The notes under the pieces are model-generated. The model was not told where the DNA came from and did not search any database. It saw nothing but the letters and a program-made list of their open reading frames with translations. From CAZRIP01 sp964600165 (GTDB lineage: Bacteria > Elusimicrobiota > Elusimicrobia > UBA1565 > UBA9628): 25,284 bases of DNA. The DNA lies in NCBI GenBank assembly GCA_964600165.1, contig CAZRIP010000051.1, forward strand, positions 1 through 25,284. The letters are read 5' to 3'. Made by a program: the position numbers and the translations under genes. Below, piece by piece: positions 7,579 through 14,240 of this stretch (its first letter is position 1; every line of letters starts with the position of its first letter).

Positions 7579-8927
7579 CGCGGCAAGACCGCGGGCATGT
7601 TCGCGGCGGCCCAGGCGAAGACGGCCATCGTCGCCGCGCCTTCCTGCAGTTCCCGCGGGTCCACCTTGTCGAGCGTGTCCGCCGCGGTGTGGTGGTAGTC
7701 GAAGTACTTCCGCCCGTCGACGTAGAGCCCGGCCCCGGGGACGCCGAGGTCCTCCATGCGGCCGATGTCGGCCTCGGAATCCTCGTCGATGCGCTGGATC
7801 ACGTTCGCGCCGATCGGCGCGAGCGCGTCCTGAGCGGGCTTGAGCAGCGCGATCGCCTCGGGCGTCATGTGCGCCTTGAGCCCGAGCGCGTGGCCGGGCC
7901 CGTTGTCCGATTCCAGGACGAGGACGTGGTCCGCCGCGTCCTTCTTGTGGTCGGCGGCATAAGCCTTTCCGCCGCGGTTGCCGTTCTCCTCGTTCATCCA
8001 AGCGACGAAGCGAAGCGTGCGCTTCGGCTTGAGCCCGAGCTTCTTGATCGCCCAGATCGCCTGCATCGCCTGCGCGACGCCGGCCCCGTCGTCGATCGAG
8101 CCCGTGCCGAGGTCCCAAGAATCGAGATGGCCGCTGACGACGACGACCTGCTCGGGATGCTCGGAGCCCTTGATGTCGGCGATCACGTTGTAGCTCTCGG
8201 CGTCGGGCAGCCATCGGGGCGTGAGCGTGAGATGCATCGTCACCTCGCCCTGCGCGGCGAGGTCCGCGATCATCTCGGCGTCCTCGGCCGAGGCGGCCCC
8301 CGCGGGAATCTTCGCCGTATCCGACGAATAGTCGACGCCGCCCGTGTGCGGCAGGCGGAAGTCCGCGCCGCCGGCGGAGCGGATGATCGAGGCGACGGCG
8401 CCGAGCCGGGCCGCCGCGCTCGCGCCGCGCGCCCGATAGTACACCGCCTCTCCGTACGCGTCTCCCGCCCGGCCCGCCTGAGCTTTACGCTCGTCGAACT
8501 TGAAGACGAAGACCACGATCTTGCCGCGGACCTTCTTCGCGCCGAGAGCCGCGAGCTCGTCCATCGAGCGAACGACGACGACGGGCGCGGTGACGCCCTC
8601 GTCCGGCGTCGCGACGCTGCCGCCGAGCGCGGTCAGCGCCACCTTTTGAGGCATGCCCGGCGCCTGTCCGGGATAGGTCACGAGCTCGGCCGTCTCGACG
8701 CCGCGGACCCAATGCGGGACCATGCACTTCTCGAGGGTCACGTCGGCGCCGAGCTCGCGCAGCTCGGACGCCACGTACTCGACCGCTTTGGCGGCCTGCG
8801 GGCTGCCCGACAAGCGCGGGCCGATGTTGTGCGACAGGTGCGCGAGCTCCTTCCACGCGTAGCCGCCGGACAACGCGGCGTCGCGCACTTGCGCGAGCTG
8901 CGCGGCGAGAGCGGCGGCGGCGAGCAT
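7575..8927 (-). CDS. M28-family zinc metallopeptidase (exported aminopeptidase/carboxypeptidase Q-like)
   Basis: A 450-residue peptidase with an Ala-rich hydrophobic N-terminus (MLAAAALAAQLAQ), likely a weak signal peptide. The N-terminal part includes an inserted PA-like domain (VVVVRSMDELAALGAKKVRGKIVVF, ~115-140). The co-catalytic zinc site of M28 is complete: H267 in SGHLDSWD, D279/D280 in SIDDGAG, E313/E314 in MNEENGNRGG, D341 in LESDNG and H412/H413 in YHHTAADTLDKVD. It removes terminal residues from peptides, probably in the periplasm or outside the cell. Its ATG overlaps the stop of the M3 peptidase gene by one base (TGATG on the minus strand), so both are made from one mRNA. Together they look like an endo-/dipeptidyl- plus exo-peptidase pair for peptide scavenging. 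Confidence 0.9.
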   Translation of the reverse strand: MLAAAALAAQLAQVRDAALSGGYAWKELAHLSHNIGPRLSGSPQAAKAVEYVASELRELGADVTLEKCMVPHWVRGVETAELVTYPGQAPGMPQKVALTALGGSVATPDEGVTAPVVVVRSMDELAALGAKKVRGKIVVFVFKFDERKAQAGRAGDAYGEAVYYRARGASAAARLGAVASIIRSAGGADFRLPHTGGVDYSSDTAKIPAGAASAEDAEMIADLAAQGEVTMHLTLTPRWLPDAESYNVIADIKGSEHPEQVVVVSGHLDSWDLGTGSIDDGAGVAQAMQAIWAIKKLGLKPKRTLRFVAWMNEENGNRGGKAYAADHKKDAADHVLVLESDNGPGHALGLKAHMTPEAIALLKPAQDALAPIGANVIQRIDEDSEADIGRMEDLGVPGAGLYVDGRKYFDYHHTAADTLDKVDPRELQEGAATMAVFAWAAANMPAVLPR

Positions 8928-11083
8928 CAGCGGCCGGTCTTGCCGACCGCGGCGACCTTGTTCTTCGCCGGCTTGGGCGTCGACAGGCCGCGGTACTCGA
9001 GCAAGGGCTCGGGCCGCGGCGCGCCGCCGTAAAACTGCGAGAACAGCACGTCCGGCTCCATCGTGCGGCCGCGAGAGAGGATCTTCGCGCGGAAGAAGTC
9101 GCCGTTGGCGCGGCTGATCCCGCCGTGCGTGTGGAACCACTCGCCGCTGTCGCGGGCGAGGACCTCGCTCCAGATGTAAGCGTAATAGCCGGCCTCGTAG
9201 CCCTCGTTGAACGGGTGCAGGAAATAGGGCGTGTGGTAGCGCGGCGGGACGGGCCCGTAAGAAAGCCCCGCGTTGTCGAGCGCCTTTTGCTCGAAGGCCA
9301 TCACGCCCTCGGTCTTCGGCGCCTGCGCGGCGGCGATCTGATGCCAGGCTTGGTCGATGACGGCGGCTTCCGTGTACTCGAGCGTCGCGTAGCCCTCGCC
9401 GTACTTCTGGGCCGCGATGACCTTGTCGAAGAGGTCCTTGGGCATCGACGCGCCGGTCTTGTAGTCCTTCGCGAAGTGCGCGAGGATCTGCGGCTCGCGG
9501 GCCCACATCTCGTTGAACTGCGACGGGTATTCGACGAAGTCCGGCGGCGTGCTGGTGCCGGTGATGAGCGGGTACTTCACGTTCGAGAACAAGCCGTGCA
9601 GCGCGTGGCCGAACTCGTGGAACATCGTCGTGACCTCGTCGAAGTCGAGCAAGACCGGCTGGCCGTCGGCCGGTTTCGGGATGTTGAGGTTGTTGACCGC
9701 GACGGGCTTCTGGCCGAAGAGGCCGACTTGGTCGACGTAGGTGTCCATCCACGCGCCGCCGTTCTTGTTGTCGCGCTTGAAGTAGTCGAGCAGCAGAAGG
9801 CCGATCGTCGAGCCGTCCTCGTTGAAGACCTCGAACACGCGCACGTCGGGGCGGTAGCCCTTGAGGTCCGGGCGCTCCTTGAAGGAGACGCCGTAAAGCT
9901 GGTTCGCCGCGTAGAAGACGCCGTCTTTCAAGACGCGGTCCATCTCGAAGTAAGGCTTCACTTGCTCCTGGTCGAACGAGTACTTCGCCTTGCGGACCTG
10001 CCCCGCGTAGAACGCCCAATCCCAGGGCTGGAGCTTGAACGGCTCGTGATGCGCCGCCGTCTCCTGCTCGTCGATGAGTTTCTGGATCTCGGCGGCCTCT
10101 ATCTTGGCCTGCGCCAGCGCGGAGGCGCCGATGCCGGCGAGCATCCTATTGACCGCGGCCGGGGTCTTGGCGCCCTCGTCCTCGAGCGCGTACGCCGCGA
10201 AATTGGGATAGCCGAGGAGCTTGGCTTTCTCGGCGCGCAGCGCGACGATCTTCGCGACCAGCGCGCGGTTGTCGACGTCGCCGGACTGAGCGCGCGAGAT
10301 CGACGCGCGGTAGATCTTCTCGCGCGTGGCGCGGCTCTTGAGATTCTCCAAGACCGCTTGGATCGTCGTGTTCTGGAGCGTGACCACCCACTTGCCGTCG
10401 AGCTTGCGCGTCTTCGCCGCCTCGGCGGCGGCGCCGATCTGCGGCTCGGAGAGGCCGTCGAGCTGCTTGACGTCGTCGAAGACCACGGCGCCGTCCTTCG
10501 CGGCCTTGAGCAGCTGCTGCGAGAACTGCGTCGTCAAGGACGAGATCTGCTGGTTGATCTCCTTGAGGCGCGCCTTGTCGGCGTCGGAAAGCTTGGCGCC
10601 CGCGCGCACGAAAAGAAGATGATAGCGCGAGAGGAGCTGCGCCGAATCGGCGTCGAGCCCGAGCGCGTCGCGCTTCTGGTAAAGCGCGTCGACGCGGGCG
10701 AAGAGCACGGGGTTCATGAAGATCGCGTCGCTCTGGGCGGCGAGCCGCGGCGTCATCTCGGCCTCGATCTTCTGCCGGTCGTCGTTGGTGTCCGACGAGT
10801 TGAGGTTGAAGAAGATCTTCGTCGTCCGCGTCAGAAGGTCTCCGGTCTTTTCCAGCGCGACGATCGTGTTGTCGAACGTGGGAGCGGCGGGGTCGGCGGC
10901 GATCGCGTCGACTTCCTTGAGCTGGCGCGCCATGCCTTCCTCGAAGGCCGGCTTGAAATCGGCGTCCTTGATCTTCTCGAACTGCGGGAGATGATAAGGA
11001 AGCGTGCTCTTATCGAAAAGCGGGTTCTCGGCGGCGAACGCCGGGACGGCGACGAGCAGCGAAAGCAGGAGCGTTTTGATCAT
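8927..11083 (-). CDS. M3-family oligopeptidase / peptidyl-dipeptidase (Dcp-like), exported
   Basis: This 718-residue protein starts MIKTLLLSLLVAVPAFA, a clear signal peptide cut before AENP. A long helical N-terminal region precedes the zinc motif H489-EFG-H493 followed by ALHGLFS, with the third ligand E518 in PDFVEYPSQFNEMW. The C-terminal signature RYHTPYFLHPFNEGYEAGYYAYIWSEV is typical of Dcp/OpdA enzymes, which release dipeptides or cut short oligopeptides. The start at 11083 fits the signal peptide; an ATG seven codons upstream (11104) would put extra residues before it and overlap the probable promoter. A signal peptide on an M3 enzyme suggests periplasmic use. First gene of a two-gene operon with the M28 peptidase. 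Confidence 0.92.
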   Translation of the reverse strand: MIKTLLLSLLVAVPAFAAENPLFDKSTLPYHLPQFEKIKDADFKPAFEEGMARQLKEVDAIAADPAAPTFDNTIVALEKTGDLLTRTTKIFFNLNSSDTNDDRQKIEAEMTPRLAAQSDAIFMNPVLFARVDALYQKRDALGLDADSAQLLSRYHLLFVRAGAKLSDADKARLKEINQQISSLTTQFSQQLLKAAKDGAVVFDDVKQLDGLSEPQIGAAAEAAKTRKLDGKWVVTLQNTTIQAVLENLKSRATREKIYRASISRAQSGDVDNRALVAKIVALRAEKAKLLGYPNFAAYALEDEGAKTPAAVNRMLAGIGASALAQAKIEAAEIQKLIDEQETAAHHEPFKLQPWDWAFYAGQVRKAKYSFDQEQVKPYFEMDRVLKDGVFYAANQLYGVSFKERPDLKGYRPDVRVFEVFNEDGSTIGLLLLDYFKRDNKNGGAWMDTYVDQVGLFGQKPVAVNNLNIPKPADGQPVLLDFDEVTTMFHEFGHALHGLFSNVKYPLITGTSTPPDFVEYPSQFNEMWAREPQILAHFAKDYKTGASMPKDLFDKVIAAQKYGEGYATLEYTEAAVIDQAWHQIAAAQAPKTEGVMAFEQKALDNAGLSYGPVPPRYHTPYFLHPFNEGYEAGYYAYIWSEVLARDSGEWFHTHGGISRANGDFFRAKILSRGRTMEPDVLFSQFYGGAPRPEPLLEYRGLSTPKPAKNKVAAVGKTGR

Positions 11084-11088
11084 GCGCC

Positions 11089-11094
11089 ATTGTA
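11089..11094 (-). promoter_or_regulatory. -10 box TACAAT of the M3/M28 peptidase operon, leaderless distance
   Basis: On the minus strand TACAAT (one mismatch from TATAAT) ends five bases before the ATG at 11083. The expected transcription start therefore falls on or just inside the start codon. No Shine-Dalgarno sequence is visible. Confidence 0.55.
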
Positions 11095-11121
11095 TCAAAG
11101 TCATTGAGGCGACGTAATTGC

Positions 11122-11127
11122 TAGAAT
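11122..11127 (+). promoter_or_regulatory. Extended -10 box TGCTAGAAT of the histidine-phosphatase gene
   Basis: TAGAAT preceded by TGC lies seven bases before the ATG at 11135, giving a leaderless transcript. It is divergent from the M3 promoter; the two -10 boxes are only 27 bases apart. Confidence 0.6.
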
Positions 11128-11134
11128 CTGAGTC

Positions 11135-11686
11135 ATGAGACTCCTCATGGTCTTGTGCCTGCTTGCGCTCGCCGCGAGCGCGCTCGCGACCCCGGCGCGC
11201 GTCATCTTGATCCGCCACGGCGAGAAGCCCGACGACGGGCCCGAGCTCAACGCGCGCGGCTGGCAGCGCGCCGAGGCGCTCGTGGGCTTCTTCGAGCACG
11301 ATCCCGTCGCGGCCAAGCTCGGCGCGCCCACGGCGCTCTTCGCGATGGCGCCGAAAGGCCCGGACGGCTCCGTGCGCGCGGTCCAGACGCTCACGCCGCT
11401 GTCGAACGCGCTCGGCGTCAAGATCGACTCCCGATTCAAGAAGAACGACGTCGCGCAGGCCGCCGCCGCCGTCCTCGCCGCCCCGGACGGCGCCGTCGTC
11501 GCCGTGTGTTGGGAGCACTCGGTCATCCCGAGCCTGCTCAAGGCGCTGGGCTGGAGCGGCGGCCCTTCCAAGTGGCCCGGCGGCGATGTTTACGATCGCG
11601 CGTGGATCCTCGACTTCGAGGGCGGAAAGCCCGCGGCCTTCGTCGACGCGCCGCAGCATCTTCTCCCCGGCGACAGCCGGGAATAG
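11135..11686 (+). CDS. Exported histidine phosphatase superfamily protein
   Basis: The 183-residue protein has a signal peptide (MRLLMVLCLLALAASALA) followed directly by the phosphatase motif ILIRHGEKP with R27 and the phospho-accepting H28. A conserved Arg follows in GSVRAVQTLTPLS (R81), and the second catalytic His is in CWEHSVIP (H128). This is the branch-1 histidine phosphatase fold in a compact form. The export signal places it in the periplasm; the substrate is unknown. Aspartokinase begins seven bases after its stop, so the two probably share a transcript, though no functional link is obvious. Confidence 0.82.
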   Translation: MRLLMVLCLLALAASALATPARVILIRHGEKPDDGPELNARGWQRAEALVGFFEHDPVAAKLGAPTALFAMAPKGPDGSVRAVQTLTPLSNALGVKIDSRFKKNDVAQAAAAVLAAPDGAVVAVCWEHSVIPSLLKALGWSGGPSKWPGGDVYDRAWILDFEGGKPAAFVDAPQHLLPGDSRE

Positions 11687-11692
11687 GGTCCC

Positions 11693-13012
11693 ATGATCGT
11701 CATGAAGTTCGGCGGCTCGAGCGTCTCCGACGCGGCCCGCATCGAGCGCGTCGTCGGCATCGTGCGCAAGCGGCTTCGCCAAAAGCCGATCCTCGTCGTC
11801 TCCGCCTTCAGGGGCGTGACCGACGAGCTCCTCGCCTTGGCGCGCGAGGCGCGCGGCGGACGGCTCGCGCGTCTCGACGGCGTCGAAGCGCGCCACCGCG
11901 AAGCGGCCGCGGCGCTCGGCGTGCCGGCCGCGGCGATCGAGCCCTTATTAAAGGACCTGCGCGAGCTCGCGCGCGGGATCTCGCTGCTGCGCGAGGCCTC
12001 GCCGCACGCCCTCGACCGCGCGGCGAGCTTCGGCGAGCGGCTTTCGGCCCGATTGATCGCCGCCGCCTTCGAGAAAGCCGGCATCCCCGCGCAGGCCTGC
12101 GACGCGCCCGCGCTCGGCCTCGTCACCAACGACCGCTTCGGCTGCGCGGATCCGCTGCCCGAGGCGGAGGCGGCGCTGCGGCGCGGCTTGGCGCGCGTCA
12201 AAGCGCTGCCGGTCGTCACAGGCTTCATCGGGCGCACAAAGAACGGAGAGATCACGACGCTCGGCCGCAACGGCAGCGACTACTCCGCGACGATCCTCGG
12301 CGCCGCGGCCGGCTGCTCCGAGGTCCAGATCTGGTCGGATACCGACGGCGTGATGACGGCGGACCCGCGCATCGCGCCCAAGGCGCTCCCGCTCGAGCGT
12401 CTGAGCTTCGCGGAAGCCGGCGAGCTCGCCTACTACGGCGGGAAGGTGCTCCATCCCCACACGCTCGTGCCCGCGATCCGGAAGAAAATCCCCGTCCGCG
12501 TGCTCAACACGTTCAAGCCCGATCACCCGGGCACGCGCATCCTCGCCGGCCGCGCGGCCGAGGCGGGCGTAAAATCGATCGCTTTCAAGCGCGGCCAGAT
12601 CATCGTGACCGTCGCCTCGCCGGACATGCTCATGCGCCACGGTTTTCTCGCGCGCATCTTCGAGGTCTTCGCGCGCCATGAGATCTCGCTCAACATGGTC
12701 ACGACCTCGGAAGTCTCGGTCTCGATGACCGTCGACACCCCGCGGCATCTCGACGCCGCGGCGCGGGAGCTCTCGCGCGAATTCCAGGTCAAGATCGAAC
12801 CGAAGAAGGCCGTGATCTGCGCCGTCGGCGAGGGTATCCGCTCGACGCCGGGAGTCGCGGCGTCCGTCTTCGGCGCGATCAAGCGGGCCGGGATCAACGT
12901 CCTGATGATCTCGCAAGGCGCGTCGAAGATCAACGTCGCCTTCATCGTCGAAGAAAAGGACGTCGAGCGCTCGGTGCGCGCGCTGCACCGGCAGTTCTTC
13001 GAAGGCCGCTAG
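11693..13012 (+). CDS. lysC: Aspartate kinase, LysC type
   Basis: Phosphorylates L-aspartate, the first step toward lysine, threonine, methionine and diaminopimelate. The 439 residues match monofunctional AKIII-like enzymes. The kinase domain opens with MKFGGSSVSD (4-13) and includes DRAASFGERLSARLIA, GFIGRTKNGEITTLGRNGSDYSA and QIWSDTDGVMTADPRIAP. The C-terminal ~150 residues form ACT regulatory domains (MLMRHGFLARIFEVFARHEISLNMVTTSEVSVSMTVD and GVAASVFGAIKRAGINVLMISQGASKINVAFIVE), so feedback control by an end-product amino acid is expected. ATG 11693 is used; an in-frame ATG at 11702 would give the shorter MKFGG start. The TAG stop overlaps the stop of the convergent gene. Confidence 0.93.
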   Translation: MIVMKFGGSSVSDAARIERVVGIVRKRLRQKPILVVSAFRGVTDELLALAREARGGRLARLDGVEARHREAAAALGVPAAAIEPLLKDLRELARGISLLREASPHALDRAASFGERLSARLIAAAFEKAGIPAQACDAPALGLVTNDRFGCADPLPEAEAALRRGLARVKALPVVTGFIGRTKNGEITTLGRNGSDYSATILGAAAGCSEVQIWSDTDGVMTADPRIAPKALPLERLSFAEAGELAYYGGKVLHPHTLVPAIRKKIPVRVLNTFKPDHPGTRILAGRAAEAGVKSIAFKRGQIIVTVASPDMLMRHGFLARIFEVFARHEISLNMVTTSEVSVSMTVDTPRHLDAAARELSREFQVKIEPKKAVICAVGEGIRSTPGVAASVFGAIKRAGINVLMISQGASKINVAFIVEEKDVERSVRALHRQFFEGR

Positions 13013-13530
13013 TCGACGAGGGCCGAGCCCGTCAGCGTGCCGGAGCCGGCGACGTTGACCCAGCCCCCCGAGACGAAGCCCGAGACGAAGATCGCGCCGT
13101 TGACCAGAGCCTGTCTGGCGGGCTTGCCGTCGACGAGGAGCGTGACGTACTCGCTCGGGAAGACCGTCCCGTTGACCCAGCCGCCGCTGGCCATGAACGA
13201 CGCCGTCGTCGTCACGTACTGATTCTGACTGACGACCCGCCCCGACGCGTCCTGGACCGTCAGCCAGCCGGACAAGGTCACCGTGACCCAGCCGTTGGGC
13301 TGGGAGACGAAGCCCTGCCCGCTCAGAGAAAGCGGCCCGCCGACGGTCACGTACCGCGACGCCTTGGGCTTCCCTTGCACGGCGGGCTTGCCGGCGACGG
13401 CCGGCGCCAGCGACGTCCGCGCCGACAAACGGAACGAGGTCAACGCGCCGAAGAAAGCCGAATCCGGACCTTGCGCGAGCGCCGGAGCGGCGGCGAGCAC
13501 GACGGCCGTCAACGCAGCGATGAGCTTCAT
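13009..13530 (-). CDS. Hypothetical secreted protein with Gly/Trp/Val beta repeats
   Basis: I do not recognise this family. The 173-residue protein starts MKLIAALTAVVLAAAPALAQ, a strong signal peptide. The mature part is rich in V, T, S and G, with irregular repeats of ~30-35 residues: NGWVTVTLSGWLTV, SGGWVNGTVFPSEYVTLLVDG and SGFVSGGWVNVAGSGTLTG. This predicts a repetitive beta structure on the cell surface or in the periplasm. The start at 13530 is chosen because it opens the signal peptide and a TGCTAGAAT box lies seven bases upstream; an upstream in-frame ATG at 13584 would precede that box. The stop overlaps the aspartokinase stop in a shared CTAG, so the genes converge with no terminator between them. 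Confidence 0.72.
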   Translation of the reverse strand: MKLIAALTAVVLAAAPALAQGPDSAFFGALTSFRLSARTSLAPAVAGKPAVQGKPKASRYVTVGGPLSLSGQGFVSQPNGWVTVTLSGWLTVQDASGRVVSQNQYVTTTASFMASGGWVNGTVFPSEYVTLLVDGKPARQALVNGAIFVSGFVSGGWVNVAGSGTLTGSALVD

Positions 13531-13537
13531 GGGCGCG

Positions 13538-13543
13538 ATTCTA
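13538..13543 (-). promoter_or_regulatory. Extended -10 box TGCTAGAAT of the secreted repeat protein
   Basis: Minus-strand TAGAAT, preceded by TGC, ends seven bases before the ATG at 13530, the same arrangement as at 11122. TTGTGT about 17 bases upstream is a possible weak -35. Confidence 0.6.
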
Positions 13544-13608
13544 GCATAGAAGGCGTTAGACACAAGACGTTTACTTTCCGTCAATTCCAGAGCCCGCGAC
13601 CGGGGCTT

Positions 13609-13614
13609 TATAAT
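13609..13614 (+). promoter_or_regulatory. -10 box TATAAT of the Ig-like small protein gene
   Basis: A consensus TATAAT, preceded by CT. Transcription from about 13621 gives a leader of roughly 34 nt that contains a strong Shine-Dalgarno, unlike the leaderless genes nearby. No good -35 seen. Confidence 0.6.
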
Positions 13615-13642
13615 CCCTCGCCGTGACGAAAATCACACGCGC

Positions 13643-13648
13643 AAGGAG
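13643..13648 (+). promoter_or_regulatory. Ribosome binding site AAGGAG
   Basis: Perfect AAGGAG six bases before the ATG at 13655. It is one of the few strong Shine-Dalgarno sites in the window and suggests high translation of this small protein. Confidence 0.75.
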
Positions 13649-13654
13649 CTTTAA

Positions 13655-13948
13655 ATGAGCAAAGTCCTCGAGCAAGAAGTCTCCGTCGATTACCCGCAAG
13701 AAGGTGAGAAGATCACTCATCCCCAGTACACGATGAGGGTCGGCGCCGCGGACGTGCAGAAGGTCGTCGTCTCGATCGACGACAGCCCCTGGCAGCCGTG
13801 CCGCCAGGCCGGCGGCTTCTGGTGGTACGATTGGTCGAATTTCATGTCCGGCCGCCACGAGGTCGAGGTCAAGGCCTTGACCAAGGACGGCAGGACGATG
13901 ACTTCTGAAGTTCGCCGGTTCAAAGTCGAGCTCGACCGCGCCCTCTGA
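13655..13948 (+). CDS. Small Ig-like-fold protein, 97 aa, function unknown
   Basis: The protein MSKVLEQEVSVDYPQEGEKI... has no signal peptide and reads like a single Ig-like/bacterial carbohydrate-active-enzyme accessory beta domain: YPQEGEKITHPQYTMRVGA, VQKVVVSIDDSPWQPCRQ, GFWWYDWSNFMSGRHEVEVKAL, GRTMTSEVRRFKVEL. The SIDD-W...W-YDWSN-G-H-EV-VKA pattern is typical of such domains, which usually mediate binding. It has its own consensus -10 box and a strong ribosome site, and is followed by a long GC-rich hairpin, so it appears to be a monocistronic, well-expressed gene. What it binds is unknown. Confidence 0.75.
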   Translation: MSKVLEQEVSVDYPQEGEKITHPQYTMRVGAADVQKVVVSIDDSPWQPCRQAGGFWWYDWSNFMSGRHEVEVKALTKDGRTMTSEVRRFKVELDRAL

Positions 13949-13957
13949 TCGGACGCC

Positions 13958-13990
13958 GCGGCCCCGGGGGCGCCGCGCCCCCGGGGCCGC
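13958..13990 (+). terminator. Strong GC hairpin after the Ig-like gene, probable terminator
   Basis: Two exact 15-bp arms, GCGGCCCCGGGGGCG (13958-13972) and its reverse complement (13976-13990), flank a CCG loop, nine bases after the stop codon. There is no T-run (CTTGAC follows), so it is either a terminator of the U-poor kind or an mRNA 3'-end stabiliser. Confidence 0.6.
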
Positions 13991-13991
13991 C

Positions 13992-14020
13992 TTGACAACG
14001 CGCCGGCGCGTTGTTAACCT
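13992..14020 (+). promoter_or_regulatory. Candidate promoter with palindromic spacer (operator-like)
   Basis: A consensus -35 TTGACA (13992-13997), a 17-base spacer and TAACCT (14015-14020) form a plausible sigma-70-type promoter. A perfect 20-bp palindrome, half-site ACAACGCGCC, covers 13995-14014, i.e. the end of the -35 and the whole spacer. Flanking TT/AA extend the symmetry to 26 bp with one mismatched pair. This is where a dimeric repressor would bind. Alternatively, it is a second hairpin of the termination region. Confidence 0.5.
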
Positions 14021-14051
14021 GAAGTAAGACGCTCCCGCCCGGCCGCGCACG

Positions 14052-14225
14052 ATGATGATGTCCAGGCAGCGCGCCGCAGCCCGCCGATCCAACGCGGACG
14101 AGCAGACCTTCATCTGGAACCTCGGCACGAGCGAGATCTACCGGTTCTCGCAGCGCCGGTCGCGCCGCGCCCGCCGGCGCCGCGCCGTTCCCGCGTCCTT
14201 CCCGTGGTTTTCTCCGATTCAATAG
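14052..14225 (+). CDS. Small basic ORF, 57 aa
   Basis: ATG at 14052 (two further ATGs follow immediately) to TAG at 14223-14225. It encodes MMMSRQRAAARRSNADEQTF... with a middle segment FIWNLGTSEIYRFSQ and an Arg-rich stretch (RRSRRARRRR), then PASFPWFSPIQ. About 50 of 57 third positions are G or C, the same bias as real genes here. It lies 31 bases downstream of the candidate promoter at 13992-14020 and ends 15 bases before the next gene. There is no Shine-Dalgarno, and no family was recognised. An Arg-rich small protein could bind nucleic acid, but that is speculation. Confidence 0.45.
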   Translation: MMMSRQRAAARRSNADEQTFIWNLGTSEIYRFSQRRSRRARRRRAVPASFPWFSPIQ

Positions 14226-14228
14226 CGC

Positions 14229-14234
14229 TATAAT
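14229..14234 (+). promoter_or_regulatory. -10 box TATAAT of the DCC-LMF gene, leaderless distance
   Basis: GCTATAAT ends six bases before the ATG at 14241, so the mRNA should start at the start codon. No Shine-Dalgarno lies in between. Confidence 0.65.
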
Positions 14235-14240
14235 CCGGCC

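Noticed and set aside
12419..12430. 12-bp palindrome GGCGAGCTCGCC in the aspartokinase gene
   Set aside because: Short and built from the commonest codons here (GGC GAG CTC GCC); similar ones recur throughout.
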